Assembly: GCF_017873605.1 (NCBI RefSeq)
Contig: NZ_JAGGKI010000017.1
Coordinates: 50,149-114,148, forward strand
DNA length: 64,000 nucleotides
From: Paenibacillus lactis
GTDB lineage: Bacteria > Bacillota > Bacilli > Paenibacillales > Paenibacillaceae
Reading direction: 5' to 3'
Shown here in pieces: positions 51,319 through 61,671 of this stretch. The translations under genes and the position numbers were made by a program. Position 1 is the stretch's first letter. Every line of letters starts with the position of its first letter. Below the pieces are notes generated by a model. It ran no database searches. It worked only from the letters and a program-made list of their open reading frames with translations, and was not told the origin of the DNA.

Positions 51319-51537
51319 TTATATCATCGTCGTTGAAATGGATTTTAACATTTCAATCATTCTTTCAATAAAAATCGTAATGATAAAAGGACGATGATTC
51401 ACGATACAAATCCATAATCCGTATCCAATAACAGATACAGCCCCAAAAACTGCTGCATCCCGATAAAGTCTCTTTCGAAGCAATCCCAACATCGGTAAAC
51501 CTATCAAAGGCGCCAGCAGGATGTGAAGCATCAACAT
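51319..51537 (-). CDS. Small membrane protein at the end of the germination operon
   Basis: A 72-residue protein with two membrane segments (MLHILLAPLIGLPMLGLL and AVFGAVSVIGYGLWICIV), starting at ATG 51537, nine bases after AAAGGAGGA, which itself overlaps the end of the GerAB-like gene. Close coupling argues that it belongs to the operon. Small fourth subunits (GerD-independent, GerAD/GerBD-like) occur in some germinant-receptor operons and this could be one; that is inference. Confidence 0.6.
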   Translation of the reverse strand: MLMLHILLAPLIGLPMLGLLRKRLYRDAAVFGAVSVIGYGLWICIVNHRPFIITIFIERMIEMLKSISTTMI

Positions 51538-51544
51538 GTTCAAT

Positions 51545-52636
51545 TCATCCTCCTTTTCGCTTCTCGAACGTGCGTTTGACCCATGTTGTCACTAGCAACA
51601 AAAAGGGGATCAGTAGAACAAAGAAACTGTCATATATGAATGTATATTTTTCATCCCATTCCTCGTTTTGGATCGGGTTTTCATAGATGGACAAGGCGGT
51701 CGCCGACAACAAAATCGTCAAACCCAGAAAATGAGGCCACCGGGTTTTTGGACGAAATACTTGACGCAGCGTTTCGGAAGCTCCGTAAACGAGTACCAAC
51801 AGCTTGATAAAAATCAGAATCAGTAAAATAACGGAGATAATGGAATGGATGTTGACGATCACCTCTCCGATGGAAATTTCCTGCACGGTCGTATACACTG
51901 GAAAGGTAAGTTGTGACGCCCTCTCCACTCCTAATAAACCGATAATCATAAACAAGGTCATGCTAAGAGAAAGGGAAGCGGTCATCAACCCAAGCAAAAA
52001 GGGGCGTGTTGCCCCCTGTTTGACCAGCGGAAAAAGCATCGTGAGCGCTATGGCTTCCATATAGGGAAAGCCCAAAAAGGAATGGTATTGCAAAATGGCA
52101 CCCAGGCCGGAATGGAAAGCTGGCTGAAGTCTTCCCCAATCCCAGTTCACCATTGCCAGCAACAGAACAAACCAGAACGGGAAGAACAAAAACGGAGTGA
52201 TGATTTGATTTAATCGTCCGATGGCTTCCGTCCCCTGAGCGACCGTGTAAAAGGCGACAAGCAAAAACATGACGTGAAAAACGGTTTTCGGCGTCTCCGG
52301 CATGATGGTTCCATTTAAAAAATCGCTTAAATTTCGAAGAGCCCATCCAGCCAAAATACAGAAATAAAGAAAATACAAGACGGAGACAAGCGTTCCCAGA
52401 GAACGTCCCCAAGCTTCCAGCGGGATTTGCACCAGACTTTTGCCCGGGTAGTATCGGAAAAGAAAAGTCCAGAACAGACCGACGAGTATGCCAAAACTTC
52501 CTGCCCACAAGGGCATGAGCCAGGCATCCTGTCCCGCCTGTACGACTAGCCGCCCGATCAGCACGAAAAGGGTGGTTCCGAGGATATAATTGATTGTCAG
52601 CAGATAAAACTGGAATCGGGAAATCATTGGCTTCAT
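51545..52636 (-). CDS. GerAB-type spore germination permease
   Basis: The 363-residue protein has ten membrane helices of the APC superfamily (ISRFQFYLLTINYILGTTLF at the start, the family pattern). It is the B subunit of a spore germinant receptor, thought to bind the germinant in the spore inner membrane. Start ATG 52636 follows GGAGGAAC. It overlaps the GerAC-like gene by 4 bases; the operon order here is A-C-B. Confidence 0.85.
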   Translation of the reverse strand: MKPMISRFQFYLLTINYILGTTLFVLIGRLVVQAGQDAWLMPLWAGSFGILVGLFWTFLFRYYPGKSLVQIPLEAWGRSLGTLVSVLYFLYFCILAGWALRNLSDFLNGTIMPETPKTVFHVMFLLVAFYTVAQGTEAIGRLNQIITPFLFFPFWFVLLLAMVNWDWGRLQPAFHSGLGAILQYHSFLGFPYMEAIALTMLFPLVKQGATRPFLLGLMTASLSLSMTLFMIIGLLGVERASQLTFPVYTTVQEISIGEVIVNIHSIISVILLILIFIKLLVLVYGASETLRQVFRPKTRWPHFLGLTILLSATALSIYENPIQNEEWDEKYTFIYDSFFVLLIPFLLLVTTWVKRTFEKRKGG

Positions 52637-53817
52637 CCTGTTCCTCCATAAGGTTGACTCATGCTTCCCGTTCGGAGCAGCCGGGTATTTGCACGAATCT
52701 CAATTTGTACATTTTTCGCCGCTTGGTCGATATCCGGATGATTTGGCGTTTGTTTGCGCAACAAGTCGTTGATGCTTAACAGATCCCAGCCACGCTCCCT
52801 TATCATTTGATAGAAAGCAAGCGACTCGTCTGCTATGATCTGATTCAGTCTGTTTTCAAGTCTCTCCACCTCGTTCCGAGACTTCGGGACGGACTCGATT
52901 GTATAGGCAGTGGAAAGTTCGAGGTCCATGCGGATCCGAACGACAGGTTGGTCGGATTTCCAGAAGACCTCACGTTTTATGCGAACCAGTCTCAATTCCA
53001 CGGATACCTGTTTTCCTTCCACCTGAAACTGTCGCACGTGGCGACCTCGATCGCCATTTAGCAAATGGTACCAGACCAGCTGCGTATCATTCAGTTTGCC
53101 CGCCATGCGATAATCACGGAAAACCGCCCCGCCTCGGATGATAAAGTTGTTTTGATTGGCGTCGATATCCGCCGACCTTTCCCCGCTGTTGGAAGAAGGT
53201 GCCTCTGTCATTCCGGTGATCAACGGTAATACGATCGTATCTGACTTTTCCATCCGTTCAATGACATCACTGACCTTGATCTGTTTTCCCACTAGGAGCG
53301 AATTCCGGATCAGCAGGTCGAGCCTGGAATCGATCGTGTCAGACGGCACCCGCTCCAGGGGAGTTAATGTTCTCATGACCTGAGATATCGATCCGTCGAC
53401 AATCAGCATCGGGACCGACGAACGGCCATTAGGTTGCATTTCGATAAAGTTGACAATATCGCGTATGTTTTGTTTGGCCACCCGTCGAGAAACGAGCAGC
53501 ACCTTGCAGTGGGCCATAAATAACTTGCGCGGCAACATTTTGTAAATCGTAGATTTGATTTCTCCAAAAGAGGATCCACTGATTTCGTAAGTGTATACAG
53601 GGGCTTGTTCGCCTCCCGACGTACCTTTGGCGGAAGTGCCGCTGAGCGGGTTGATGATCTGGTAATATACGGTTATTTTTCCACTCTCAGGATCTCTGTC
53701 CACCCCCATCATACTGACCAGCGCCAGTTCGTTCATTTCCGTTCTGTCCCAGCAAGCCGTAAGCAGGGCGGTAAACATCATCAGGATGAACAGACCCGCT
53801 GCATACCGGTTGGTCAT
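52633..53817 (-). CDS. GerAC-type germination lipoprotein
   Basis: The 394-residue lipoprotein has a signal sequence with lipobox LLTACWDRTEMNELALVSMM; the CWD-R-E(I/M) opening is diagnostic of the Ger(x)C family. Three domains follow, with the conserved ISRR-like VLLVSRRVA near 108. It is the C subunit on the outer face of the spore inner membrane. Start ATG 53817 follows GGAGG and overlaps the A-subunit stop by 4 bases. Confidence 0.85.
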   Translation of the reverse strand: MTNRYAAGLFILMMFTALLTACWDRTEMNELALVSMMGVDRDPESGKITVYYQIINPLSGTSAKGTSGGEQAPVYTYEISGSSFGEIKSTIYKMLPRKLFMAHCKVLLVSRRVAKQNIRDIVNFIEMQPNGRSSVPMLIVDGSISQVMRTLTPLERVPSDTIDSRLDLLIRNSLLVGKQIKVSDVIERMEKSDTIVLPLITGMTEAPSSNSGERSADIDANQNNFIIRGGAVFRDYRMAGKLNDTQLVWYHLLNGDRGRHVRQFQVEGKQVSVELRLVRIKREVFWKSDQPVVRIRMDLELSTAYTIESVPKSRNEVERLENRLNQIIADESLAFYQMIRERGWDLLSINDLLRKQTPNHPDIDQAAKNVQIEIRANTRLLRTGSMSQPYGGTG

Positions 53818-55298
53818 GTTTGATCCTCCAGATTACTTTTTCTCTTCATATTCCGAATATATCCGGGCAGACCGTTCGGATTCAGCCAGGGCCGGGGCAG
53901 CCGCACCAACACATCTTTCCAATCGGTTCCTATGTACGGGGAAGCGGGAGTGAAGTAAGGAACGCCAAAGGACTTAAGCGACACCAGATGGGCAACCAGA
54001 AACAGGGCACCGCATAAAATGCCGAAAAGGCCCATAAAGCCGGCCAACAGCACGAACGAAAAACGAAGCAGGCGTTGTGACATGCCAAAGCTGTAAACCG
54101 GAACGACAAAATTGGTGATGCCGGTTATGGCTACAACAATGACAATCGCGACGGAAATGAGACCGGCTTCCACCGCCGCCTGCCCCAGTACAATCGCCCC
54201 CACGATCGAAAGCGCCTGTCCGACCGCTCGCGGCATACGCAGCCCCGCTTCCCGGATAATTTCAAACACGACTTCCATTAACAACACTTCGAAGATGGCG
54301 GGGAAGGGAACCCCTTCCCGCTGGGCGGACAAACTGATCAGGAGTTGGGTCGGGATCAGTTCCTGGTGGAACGTCGTGGCCGCGACATACAAGGAAGGGA
54401 CGAACACGGCCGTAAAAAAGGAAATCAACCGAATCCAGCGAATAAACGTGGCGATGTCCGCCCGCTGATAATAATCTTCAGGAGAACTGAAAAACTCGAA
54501 AAACGTCATGGGGGCAAGCAGGACGTTGGGCGTTCCGTCCACCATTACGGCCACTTTACCATCCAGCAACTGGGCAGCTACCATATCTGGGCGCTCGGTG
54601 TTGGTAAGCGTCGGAAAAGGAGACCAAATCCGGTCCTGGATGAATTCCTCCACATAAGCGCTTTCCAGCACACTGTCCGTCCGGATGGCTGACAATCTGC
54701 CGCGCACTTCCCGGACCAGCGATTCCGGGGCGAGGTTCTCCATGTACACCATAAGCAAAGTCGTCCCGGTTTGATTGCCGATGTTCATTTTATCAAACCG
54801 GAGGAATGGGTTGCGGATTCTTTTGCGGACAAGCCCCACATTGGTCAGAATGCTTTCCGTAAAGCCTTCGTGCGGCCCGCGAATGGTCGATTCCGACTTC
54901 GGTTCTTCAATGGAGCGTTGTTTGGATTCGGTCACATTGATAAGACAAACGCGCTCCCTTGCAAAATCGGTTAGTGCGCAATGGCCTGTAAGGAGAGCTT
55001 TTACGGCATGTTCCCGCAACTGTTCATATGGATCGGAAAAGGAAAATTCGCGCAAAAAACCGCTTTCGGCGGAAAGAGGCGCTTCCCCTTCGGAAAACGT
55101 ATTTTCCGTGAACGATTTCAAAATGTATTCGTCAATCGTTTTTTTATCGACCATCGATTCCAGATACAGGCACTGCATGGTTTGTTCCCCTTGGGCAAAC
55201 AAGGATCGGCAGACCAAGTCTGGAGGGAACCCGAGGGCTGATTGAATGTCTCCGAAAAAATCATTCTTGATCGATTGATTTTGCTTTTTTCTTGCCAT
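53814..55298 (-). CDS. GerAA-type spore germination protein
   Basis: A 494-residue A subunit. The N-terminal soluble domain (about 1-240, ending IWSPFPTLTNTERPDMVAAQ) is followed by LLDGKVAVMVDGTPNVLLAP and five to six membrane helices containing the conserved PSLYVAATTFHQELIPTQLL. With the B and C proteins it would form a germinant receptor channel. Start ATG 55298 follows GGAGG. It heads the three- or four-gene operon on the minus strand, which shows the host forms endospores. Confidence 0.85.
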   Translation of the reverse strand: MARKKQNQSIKNDFFGDIQSALGFPPDLVCRSLFAQGEQTMQCLYLESMVDKKTIDEYILKSFTENTFSEGEAPLSAESGFLREFSFSDPYEQLREHAVKALLTGHCALTDFARERVCLINVTESKQRSIEEPKSESTIRGPHEGFTESILTNVGLVRKRIRNPFLRFDKMNIGNQTGTTLLMVYMENLAPESLVREVRGRLSAIRTDSVLESAYVEEFIQDRIWSPFPTLTNTERPDMVAAQLLDGKVAVMVDGTPNVLLAPMTFFEFFSSPEDYYQRADIATFIRWIRLISFFTAVFVPSLYVAATTFHQELIPTQLLISLSAQREGVPFPAIFEVLLMEVVFEIIREAGLRMPRAVGQALSIVGAIVLGQAAVEAGLISVAIVIVVAITGITNFVVPVYSFGMSQRLLRFSFVLLAGFMGLFGILCGALFLVAHLVSLKSFGVPYFTPASPYIGTDWKDVLVRLPRPWLNPNGLPGYIRNMKRKSNLEDQT

Positions 55299-56265
55299 CG
55301 ACGAACCTCCAGATTCTCACATCTCATCATTATCATTATTTCCTATTGGGTGGATTCTTATTCCATTGGCAGTTATGCTGTTGCAAATTATCGTGTGGTG
55401 AAATCAAGATTCGGTTACGACATTACTAAGTTATTCGATCAATGAGGATATCTAGTACATGACCTCAACTGCTGCAGTATTCTTGAACATACTTCCCGTA
55501 CTTGCTGGCATGAAGGAAGAAGCAGGCTATTATAGATTCGCTCGCAGCATTCGCCAAAGTTGGATGATCTAACGTAAATACGACTCTCTTATTCATGATT
55601 TATAGATTATCGATTAGAAAAAAAGAGGGTCGCCATTTGACCTCATATTTGTGCACCGTCTGCAAAAACAGGCAGAACAATTCGGCTTTGCGGATCGCGT
55701 GACTATTCTGTTTGTAAACGAACTCCCCTAGTCCGTCGAGAACGAAAATGGGGTCGTGGTACGGGGCCGATTTGAAGACAGGAAGGTGTGCGCGTGGACA
55801 ACCCAAGGCGGCTGTTTCCGTCGGTCTAACGCCCGCGCAGGCGCTCCGGCGTTAACTATCGGATTCATGGATATTACCGGCAAGGCGAATTTGATCGTAT
55901 CCCTCAACATGGGCGCACACTCGCGCGAATTTTATTTGGGCCTTGCGATCATGTACTGACTCTTCTCTATCTGCTTCCCCGCCATCTACGGCGGTGGCTC
56001 TGTCAGATCGTCGTGGATTTAACGGATTGACTGCCGATTGTCATCGGAAAAGCTACCGATTTTAACTGGCAGGTTTGGGTGGACAGTATCATGTTCGATG
56101 GGGCTCGTGACTGCCTCGATAACCGTAAGCATCGTTCTCGCCCCAGAAGTTCCTCAGCTGACTTCCTCTTTTTCTGAAATACAGAATTACTTAACAAAAA
56201 TTTAACGATCGATGGGATAGACTGTTTTTAAGTAGTCGGGGAAAAGACAAAATGAGGTGAAAAAA
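55299..56265 (+). other. Nearly 1 kb between divergent genes with only gene debris
   Basis: The part next to 55299 must hold the germination-operon promoter, but I cannot single out a sigma-G site with confidence. At about 55845-55960 a short frame (LTIGFMDITGKANLIVSLNM, then GAHSREFYLGLAIMY) looks like a piece of a membrane protein gene, closed on both sides. No complete gene is supported. Confidence 0.4.
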
Positions 56266-56899
56266 GTGAAAATGAAACGTTTTTTAATTACGGCTGTTTT
56301 GTTGCTGGCTGTGTTGCCCATGACCGCATTTGCCTTGGCAAATGATGCGCCTGCAGTAACGATTCAAATGAGTGATGTTGTTTCGAAGTCAGAGGATATT
56401 TCGGGCCAGTCTTCCGGAGCGGTTACAGTAATTCAACGGGCAACTCCTCAAGTGAATGACGCTAACCCAACTTCGAGCGATGTCACTGTGGACGGGCAGC
56501 CGGTACACAAAATTCAACTATCAGAGGAAAACATCATTGAATTGAATCTTGGGGATTCTGACGATGTTGGTGTACAGGCTGCTTATCCGGTTAATTTCAA
56601 CTTGCCGGGATCATCACTTGCCACAATAAGTGATGGGTCTGGAAACCCGTGGTATTTGACTCGGAACGAAGAGGTTACCATATCGTTGACATGGCTGCCT
56701 CGGGACGCTACACTTCGAGTTGGTTTAATCGACTCGGACAATACCTTTTTTTATGTGAACTTTACAGGCGGTGCCGATAGTCGAACTTTTGTAGTGAATG
56801 TCGCTGACAACTATCGAGTGGGGATTTACAATACGGATACCCATCAAGTGACAGTCACTGGAAATATCACGATCTAAACATAAACCATTCCCCGACTAC
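56232..56899 (+). repeat. 12-base inverted repeat flanking one gene
   Basis: GTAGTCGGGGAA at 56232-56243 is matched by TTCCCCGACTAC at 56888-56899, exactly bracketing the secreted-protein gene. Confidence 0.65.
56266..56877 (+). CDS. Secreted protein upstream of a two-component system
   Basis: A 203-residue exported protein: signal peptide MKMKRFLITAVLLLAVLPMT with cleavage near AFALA, a Ser/Thr/Gln-rich stretch, and a C-terminal beta domain of about 90 residues (NEEVTISLTWLPRDATLRVG, RTFVVNVADNYRVGI) resembling pre-peptidase or jelly-roll modules. GTG 56266 follows GAGGTGA by six bases. It lies 49 bases before the response regulator in the same direction and may be its signal, target or partner. 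Not a recognised family. Confidence 0.65.
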   Translation: MKMKRFLITAVLLLAVLPMTAFALANDAPAVTIQMSDVVSKSEDISGQSSGAVTVIQRATPQVNDANPTSSDVTVDGQPVHKIQLSEENIIELNLGDSDDVGVQAAYPVNFNLPGSSLATISDGSGNPWYLTRNEEVTISLTWLPRDATLRVGLIDSDNTFFYVNFTGGADSRTFVVNVADNYRVGIYNTDTHQVTVTGNITI

Positions 56900-56926
56900 G
56901 ACGTTTTATTGAGAGGTGAGCTAAAG

Positions 56927-57616
56927 ATGCGGATGTTGGTGATCGAAGATGAACAAGATTTGGCCAATGCGATCGAAAAAGGATTGGAAATGGAAGGGTT
57001 TGCGGTAGACATTGCATTTGATGGAGAAGAAGGCTGTCAGCTGGCGGAAATCCATGCCTACGACATCATCATCTTGGATTTAAACTTGCCAGATAGGAGT
57101 GGATTAGACGTGCTGCAACACATACGACATCTGTCCAAACAAATCAGAGTGCTGATTCTAACGGCGCTTTCGGATACGCCTTCTCGTGTGAAAGGATTGA
57201 ATTTGGGAGCGGACGATTATCTTGGTAAACCATTTGATTTTGAAGAACTGAAAGCAAGAATACGCGCCTTATTGAGACGTGATCTTTTACGAGAAAGCCC
57301 GTTGCTCACTTATGGCCCTATCGAGTTGAATCCGATTACGAAGACAGCAACTTGCGCTGGGCAACAGTTGACACTCACTCGTAAGGAGTTTGCCATATTA
57401 CAGTATTTTTTATCTCATCCCGATCAAGTTATCTCTTCTGAACAATTGGTTGAACATGTGTGGGATCAGCATGCGGACCCTTTTTCCAGTTCCGTCAGGG
57501 TACATATTACGACTTTGCGTAGTAAGATAAGATCCATCATCCATGCAAACTTTTTGAATACAGTGCCAGGGTACGGCTATCAACTGAACAAACAAATTGA
57601 GGAGTTGCCAAAATGA
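56927..57616 (+). CDS. OmpR/PhoB-family response regulator
   Basis: 229 residues with a receiver domain (MRMLVIEDEQDLANAIEKGL, phospho-acceptor Asp in IIILDLNLPDRSGL near 51, Thr in LILTALSD, Lys in LGKPFDFEEL) and a winged-helix output domain (LTRKEFAILQYFLSHPDQVI, then VRVHITTLRSKI). Start ATG 56927 follows GAGGTGAG by about seven bases. Its stop overlaps the kinase start by 4 bases, so they are one unit. Confidence 0.85.
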   Translation: MRMLVIEDEQDLANAIEKGLEMEGFAVDIAFDGEEGCQLAEIHAYDIIILDLNLPDRSGLDVLQHIRHLSKQIRVLILTALSDTPSRVKGLNLGADDYLGKPFDFEELKARIRALLRRDLLRESPLLTYGPIELNPITKTATCAGQQLTLTRKEFAILQYFLSHPDQVISSEQLVEHVWDQHADPFSSSVRVHITTLRSKIRSIIHANFLNTVPGYGYQLNKQIEELPK

Positions 57617-58782
57617 CGAAAAGCAGGCGGCTTACATTGGCAGGAACAATCGTGTTGTGGAACCTGGGTTTAATCATATTGACAGGTGTGTTTCTGATGG
57701 TTTCGCTCAATATTTTCGTGCAAATTATGCTTCCTGCCGTCCATGTGAAGCCTAACGATATACTGCTTCCACAAGACCAAGAAGTGATCGTACCCACCAT
57801 TGAAGTGAATCAGGTAAACGAAGAGGGAATGCTCATATCGGATGTAAGCTTTTCATCTGAATTGATCGCATTTAAAGGACAAGTTCTCCTTTTTTCGCTG
57901 ATCTGTCTGATCATCATGATTATATTAGGTGGGGTCGGGGCGTTTTATCTCTCCAAAAGAAGTCTGTGGCCAGTGCGTTTATTGAGTGAACGGCTGATGA
58001 AAATCAATGCCAACGATTTGTCTGTGCAGCTTCCTGTTAAGGAACTGCCAAATGATGAATTGAAAGAATTAACGGAATCGTTCAATACCATGCTGAAAAA
58101 AATAGAACATGCTTTTCAACAGCAAGAACGTTTTATGGCCAATGCCGCTCATGAATTTAGAACTCCCTTGACGATTTTGAAGACGAATCTGGACGTCTTG
58201 AGGAGTGACCCATCCGCGACTATGGAAGATTATCAGCAGCTCTCGGACATTTTTGAAAAGACGTTAAAACGAATGAATCATATGATCAATGAACTGCTAG
58301 TTCTTACTAAAAATAATGATCCGGATAAGGATGTGATTGAAGTTGGTTCGCTGATCCGTAAAGTAGTAAGTGAATTAAACGATTTAGCTTCAACACAGAC
58401 AATTGCTATTGAAATCCACATCCATCTTGATGTTGAGATATACGGGAACGATATTTTAATCCAGAGAGCCATTAGCAATCTGGTCGAGAACGCTATTATG
58501 TACAACAAGCCACAAGGAAAAGTGATCATCACATGCACAAGTCAAGAAGGCGAGTGTTTCGTTTCAATTATGGACACCGGAGATGGTATTGATGAAAAAC
58601 ACATTCCGTTTATCTTTGAACCGTTTTACAGAACTTCGGAAGGTAGAACGAAGAACAAGGCAGGCACAGGGCTAGGTCTATCCATAGCGTTATCCATTAT
58701 TAAAAAGCATGAGGGAACGATTGAATACAGTCGTGAGCAAACGATGAAAGGCTTTATCGTCCGCCTTCCTGTCATCGACTAG
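57613..58782 (+). CDS. Membrane sensor histidine kinase
   Basis: 389 residues: two membrane helices (about 10-35 and 92-115) enclose a short extracytoplasmic loop of about 55 residues, followed by HAMP (SLWPVRLLSERLMKINANDL), HisKA with the phospho-acceptor His in ANAAHEFRTPLTILKTNL, and HATPase_c with N box NLVENAIMYN, G1 DTGDGID and G2 GTGLGLSIALSI. The small sensor loop suggests intramembrane or partner-protein sensing, possibly via the secreted protein encoded just upstream. Confidence 0.85.
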   Translation: MTKSRRLTLAGTIVLWNLGLIILTGVFLMVSLNIFVQIMLPAVHVKPNDILLPQDQEVIVPTIEVNQVNEEGMLISDVSFSSELIAFKGQVLLFSLICLIIMIILGGVGAFYLSKRSLWPVRLLSERLMKINANDLSVQLPVKELPNDELKELTESFNTMLKKIEHAFQQQERFMANAAHEFRTPLTILKTNLDVLRSDPSATMEDYQQLSDIFEKTLKRMNHMINELLVLTKNNDPDKDVIEVGSLIRKVVSELNDLASTQTIAIEIHIHLDVEIYGNDILIQRAISNLVENAIMYNKPQGKVIITCTSQEGECFVSIMDTGDGIDEKHIPFIFEPFYRTSEGRTKNKAGTGLGLSIALSIIKKHEGTIEYSREQTMKGFIVRLPVID

Positions 58783-58953
58783 CGGAAAGATGTACTCCAT
58801 TCTATTTCAAGTTAATAGTACCCCCAGCATTGTCGATCGAAGTGATTTGACATGCTCCGATAAGGCCCTACCTAAATAAAAGTTTTTTGGTAAAATAATA
58901 GAAAAAATGTTCATATCTCATGACGGTTGCCAAATAAGGGAGGGGGGCAAGCC

Positions 58954-61515
58954 ATGATCATAGCCACGAAACTGCATATTCCTCGATCGCGAAGCTCGCT
59001 TGTTGTGCGTTCCCGTCTCACCCGGCGTTTGCATGAAGGGTTAGATCGCACGCTTACTTTGATCTCAGCTCCAGCCGGGTATGGCAAAACGACATTGCTC
59101 GGCGAATGGGTGATGACGCTGGAAAATCCCGTCGCCTGGGTCTCGCTTGATCAAGGGGATAATGATCGCACGCGCTTCTGGGCACATACCATTGCAGCGT
59201 TAAAACAAGCTTATCCGTCTTTTGACCAACAGGACGTCCTTCGTCATGCCGCAGAAGATCCATCGGGTGTGTCACTGATTGCTGCGCTCATCAACGGGCT
59301 ACATCGCATTTCACACACGATGGTGCTCGTATGGGATGACTTTCATCATATCGAAGAAACGTCCATCTTGCAGGGCGTCACTTATCTGCTGGAACGTTTA
59401 CCACTACATGTCCATCTCTATCTTGCAAGCCGAAATTCTCCAGCGCTTCCTCTTTCCAGACTACGAGCAGAAAATAGGCTGATCTCGTTGGAGGCGAGCG
59501 ATCTCCGGTTTGTGCCGGACGAAACGACTGAATTTTTTGCGAAGTGCGGTGGTATACAATTATCCAATGAAGATGTGGCGACCGTACAAAAAAAGACAGA
59601 GGGTTGGGCAGTGGCGATGCGACTGGCGGTCTTGTCAATGCACGAACATACCGATCCCGTATCTCTAATCCGGAAGATGGCGGGGACGGAACGTGATATA
59701 TCGGATTACTTCTTTGATGAGGTGTTAGCCCGACAATCCGCAACGATGCAGCAATTTTTACTCTATACTTCCATTTTGGACCGGATGAAGGGCGAACTTT
59801 GTCAAGCGGTAACCGGTATAGCCGAAAGTCATGCGTATCTGCAACAATTAGACAAGGAAAGCTTGTTTCTTGTAGCTTTGGACGAGTGGCGGGAGTGGTA
59901 CAGGTATCATCATTTATTCCGGCAATTTTTGACGGCGCAGTTGAAAATGCGCGAGCCGCGGCAATGGCAAACACTTCACATGACAGCGGGAAAATGGTTG
60001 GAAGAGAACGGTTATCCGCATGAAGCGGTAGATCATTACCTTGCGGCTGCCGATTATGAACATGCGCTATCATTGATAGAGGTGATGACACCGGAGCTGA
60101 TGACCAATGAATGGACGACGCTTTGCAAGTGGTTAAACGCAATTCCCGACACGCTGTTATTTGCCAGACCGATGATGCTGTTGACAAAACTCGCTTCCCA
60201 GTACTTGTCCGGGCATGTCGAAGCGGCCACTGACGGGTATTGGCAAGCGGTTCGCAGGCTAGAAGAGGACACAGATCCCCTTCCTCCTGAAGAAGCCGAA
60301 ACATTGCAAGCCGGACTCGCTTTTCTGGCTGCATTTCGCACGTTTTTGGATCGTGATTTTGAATATGCCGTTCAATTTTCACATGAATATGTCGAGAAGC
60401 ATCCGGAAGGCGATTTCTTCATTGAGTTTGGGAGCGACGTGGATGGCTATCATCCGGTGTGGGATATCTACGTGTCGGATGACAGCCTTCGATTGGCGGA
60501 GCAGGTGTTAACGTCCTTGCTGTCGATTTGGTCTGAAACCCGAAATGTCTATTTTGTTGCTCATCTTTATATCGACTTAGGCAAAATGCAGTACGAACGA
60601 AATCGCTTGGTCGAAGCGGAAAAGCTGATGCGCCAAGCCTATGATATTGGAAGATTGCATGATCATCGAAGCTTGGCGACCATCGCAGCGCTCTGGCTTG
60701 CCCGCATTGCCACCGTACAAGGAGACGAGGCGACGTCAAAGCACATATTACGCGAGCTAACCCAACTCACGTCCAAGACGGCGAATTCGCGTTTGTCCGG
60801 GAAAATCGCCTCGTTTCGCGCCATGCTGGGCAGGATGCATAGAGAAGAGAAACCGGTGAGACAATGGCTGAGAAAGAGCCGCTTGCGATTCCGTGATGAA
60901 ATTCCGGTATCCATGATCAAGGAATACGATTTACTGGCCTCTATATTGGCGGAGCAAGGAAAAATGGAAGAAGCCGCAGCATTGACGGAGCGTCTACTCC
61001 AGCTGTCAATAGAAGAAGGACGGCAAAGCGACCGAATTCGTCTGCTCGTTCACAAGAGTATGATCCTATCCTTACAAGGAAAGATTTCGGACTCCATGGA
61101 CGTACTGGAAGAAGCGCTGGCATTGGCGCGGCCGGAAGGGTATATCCGGACCTTTGTCGACGAAGGAGCATCACTTGGGCAATTGTTGGATCAATATATC
61201 CGATTGCGCCAAAATCAGCTTCGCCGCCCCAGCCATAAGGTGCCTTTATCCTATGTGAAACGGCTGCGGAGACTGATTCCGCTAGCCGAAAGGGAAGCCG
61301 GTACTCCCCATGATAGAACGTTGGCTGCTCTTACAGCCAGAGAACAAAGCGTGCTTCGGTTGATGGAAACGGGAATGTCTAATAAAGAAATCGCGCTTAA
61401 ATTGAATGTTTCCCTGGCAACCGTAAAAACACATATTAACAATATCTACTGCAAATTGCAATCCAAAAATCGCTTACAAGCGTTGGAACGTGCCAGAACA
61501 CTACAATTGTTCTGA
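58954..61515 (+). CDS. MalT-like LuxR-family transcriptional activator
   Basis: An 853-residue STAND protein: Walker A ISAPAGYGKTTLLGEW near residue 40, a Walker B-like VLVWDDFHHIE, winged-helix and TPR-like repeats through the middle, and a C-terminal LuxR helix-turn-helix (LTAREQSVLRLMETGMSNKE, then IALKLNVSLATVKTHI). MalT-type proteins need ATP and an inducer to oligomerise and activate transcription. I start at ATG 58954 behind GGGAGGGGGG. The large RCC1-repeat gene downstream is a plausible target, since such pairs recur in Paenibacillus-like genomes; that is inference. Confidence 0.8.
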   Translation: MIIATKLHIPRSRSSLVVRSRLTRRLHEGLDRTLTLISAPAGYGKTTLLGEWVMTLENPVAWVSLDQGDNDRTRFWAHTIAALKQAYPSFDQQDVLRHAAEDPSGVSLIAALINGLHRISHTMVLVWDDFHHIEETSILQGVTYLLERLPLHVHLYLASRNSPALPLSRLRAENRLISLEASDLRFVPDETTEFFAKCGGIQLSNEDVATVQKKTEGWAVAMRLAVLSMHEHTDPVSLIRKMAGTERDISDYFFDEVLARQSATMQQFLLYTSILDRMKGELCQAVTGIAESHAYLQQLDKESLFLVALDEWREWYRYHHLFRQFLTAQLKMREPRQWQTLHMTAGKWLEENGYPHEAVDHYLAAADYEHALSLIEVMTPELMTNEWTTLCKWLNAIPDTLLFARPMMLLTKLASQYLSGHVEAATDGYWQAVRRLEEDTDPLPPEEAETLQAGLAFLAAFRTFLDRDFEYAVQFSHEYVEKHPEGDFFIEFGSDVDGYHPVWDIYVSDDSLRLAEQVLTSLLSIWSETRNVYFVAHLYIDLGKMQYERNRLVEAEKLMRQAYDIGRLHDHRSLATIAALWLARIATVQGDEATSKHILRELTQLTSKTANSRLSGKIASFRAMLGRMHREEKPVRQWLRKSRLRFRDEIPVSMIKEYDLLASILAEQGKMEEAAALTERLLQLSIEEGRQSDRIRLLVHKSMILSLQGKISDSMDVLEEALALARPEGYIRTFVDEGASLGQLLDQYIRLRQNQLRRPSHKVPLSYVKRLRRLIPLAEREAGTPHDRTLAALTAREQSVLRLMETGMSNKEIALKLNVSLATVKTHINNIYCKLQSKNRLQALERARTLQLF

Positions 61516-61671
61516 CCCGTTCTTTTTATTTTGTACAAATTATCTCAACCACCCTGCTCAACCTTTTTGATCTTTTGTGCCGGGCAGGGTTGATCACAAT
61601 GGGATTGGAAGAATATACAATAGATGGGGTGAAGCTATGCAGAGATTAACTTGAAGGAGGATTTGTAAGAG

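Noticed and set aside
59378..60382. A 334-codon open frame on the minus strand
   Set aside because: It lies opposite the MalT-like gene, has no ribosome binding site or recognisable domain, and its composition follows from the codons of the plus-strand gene.
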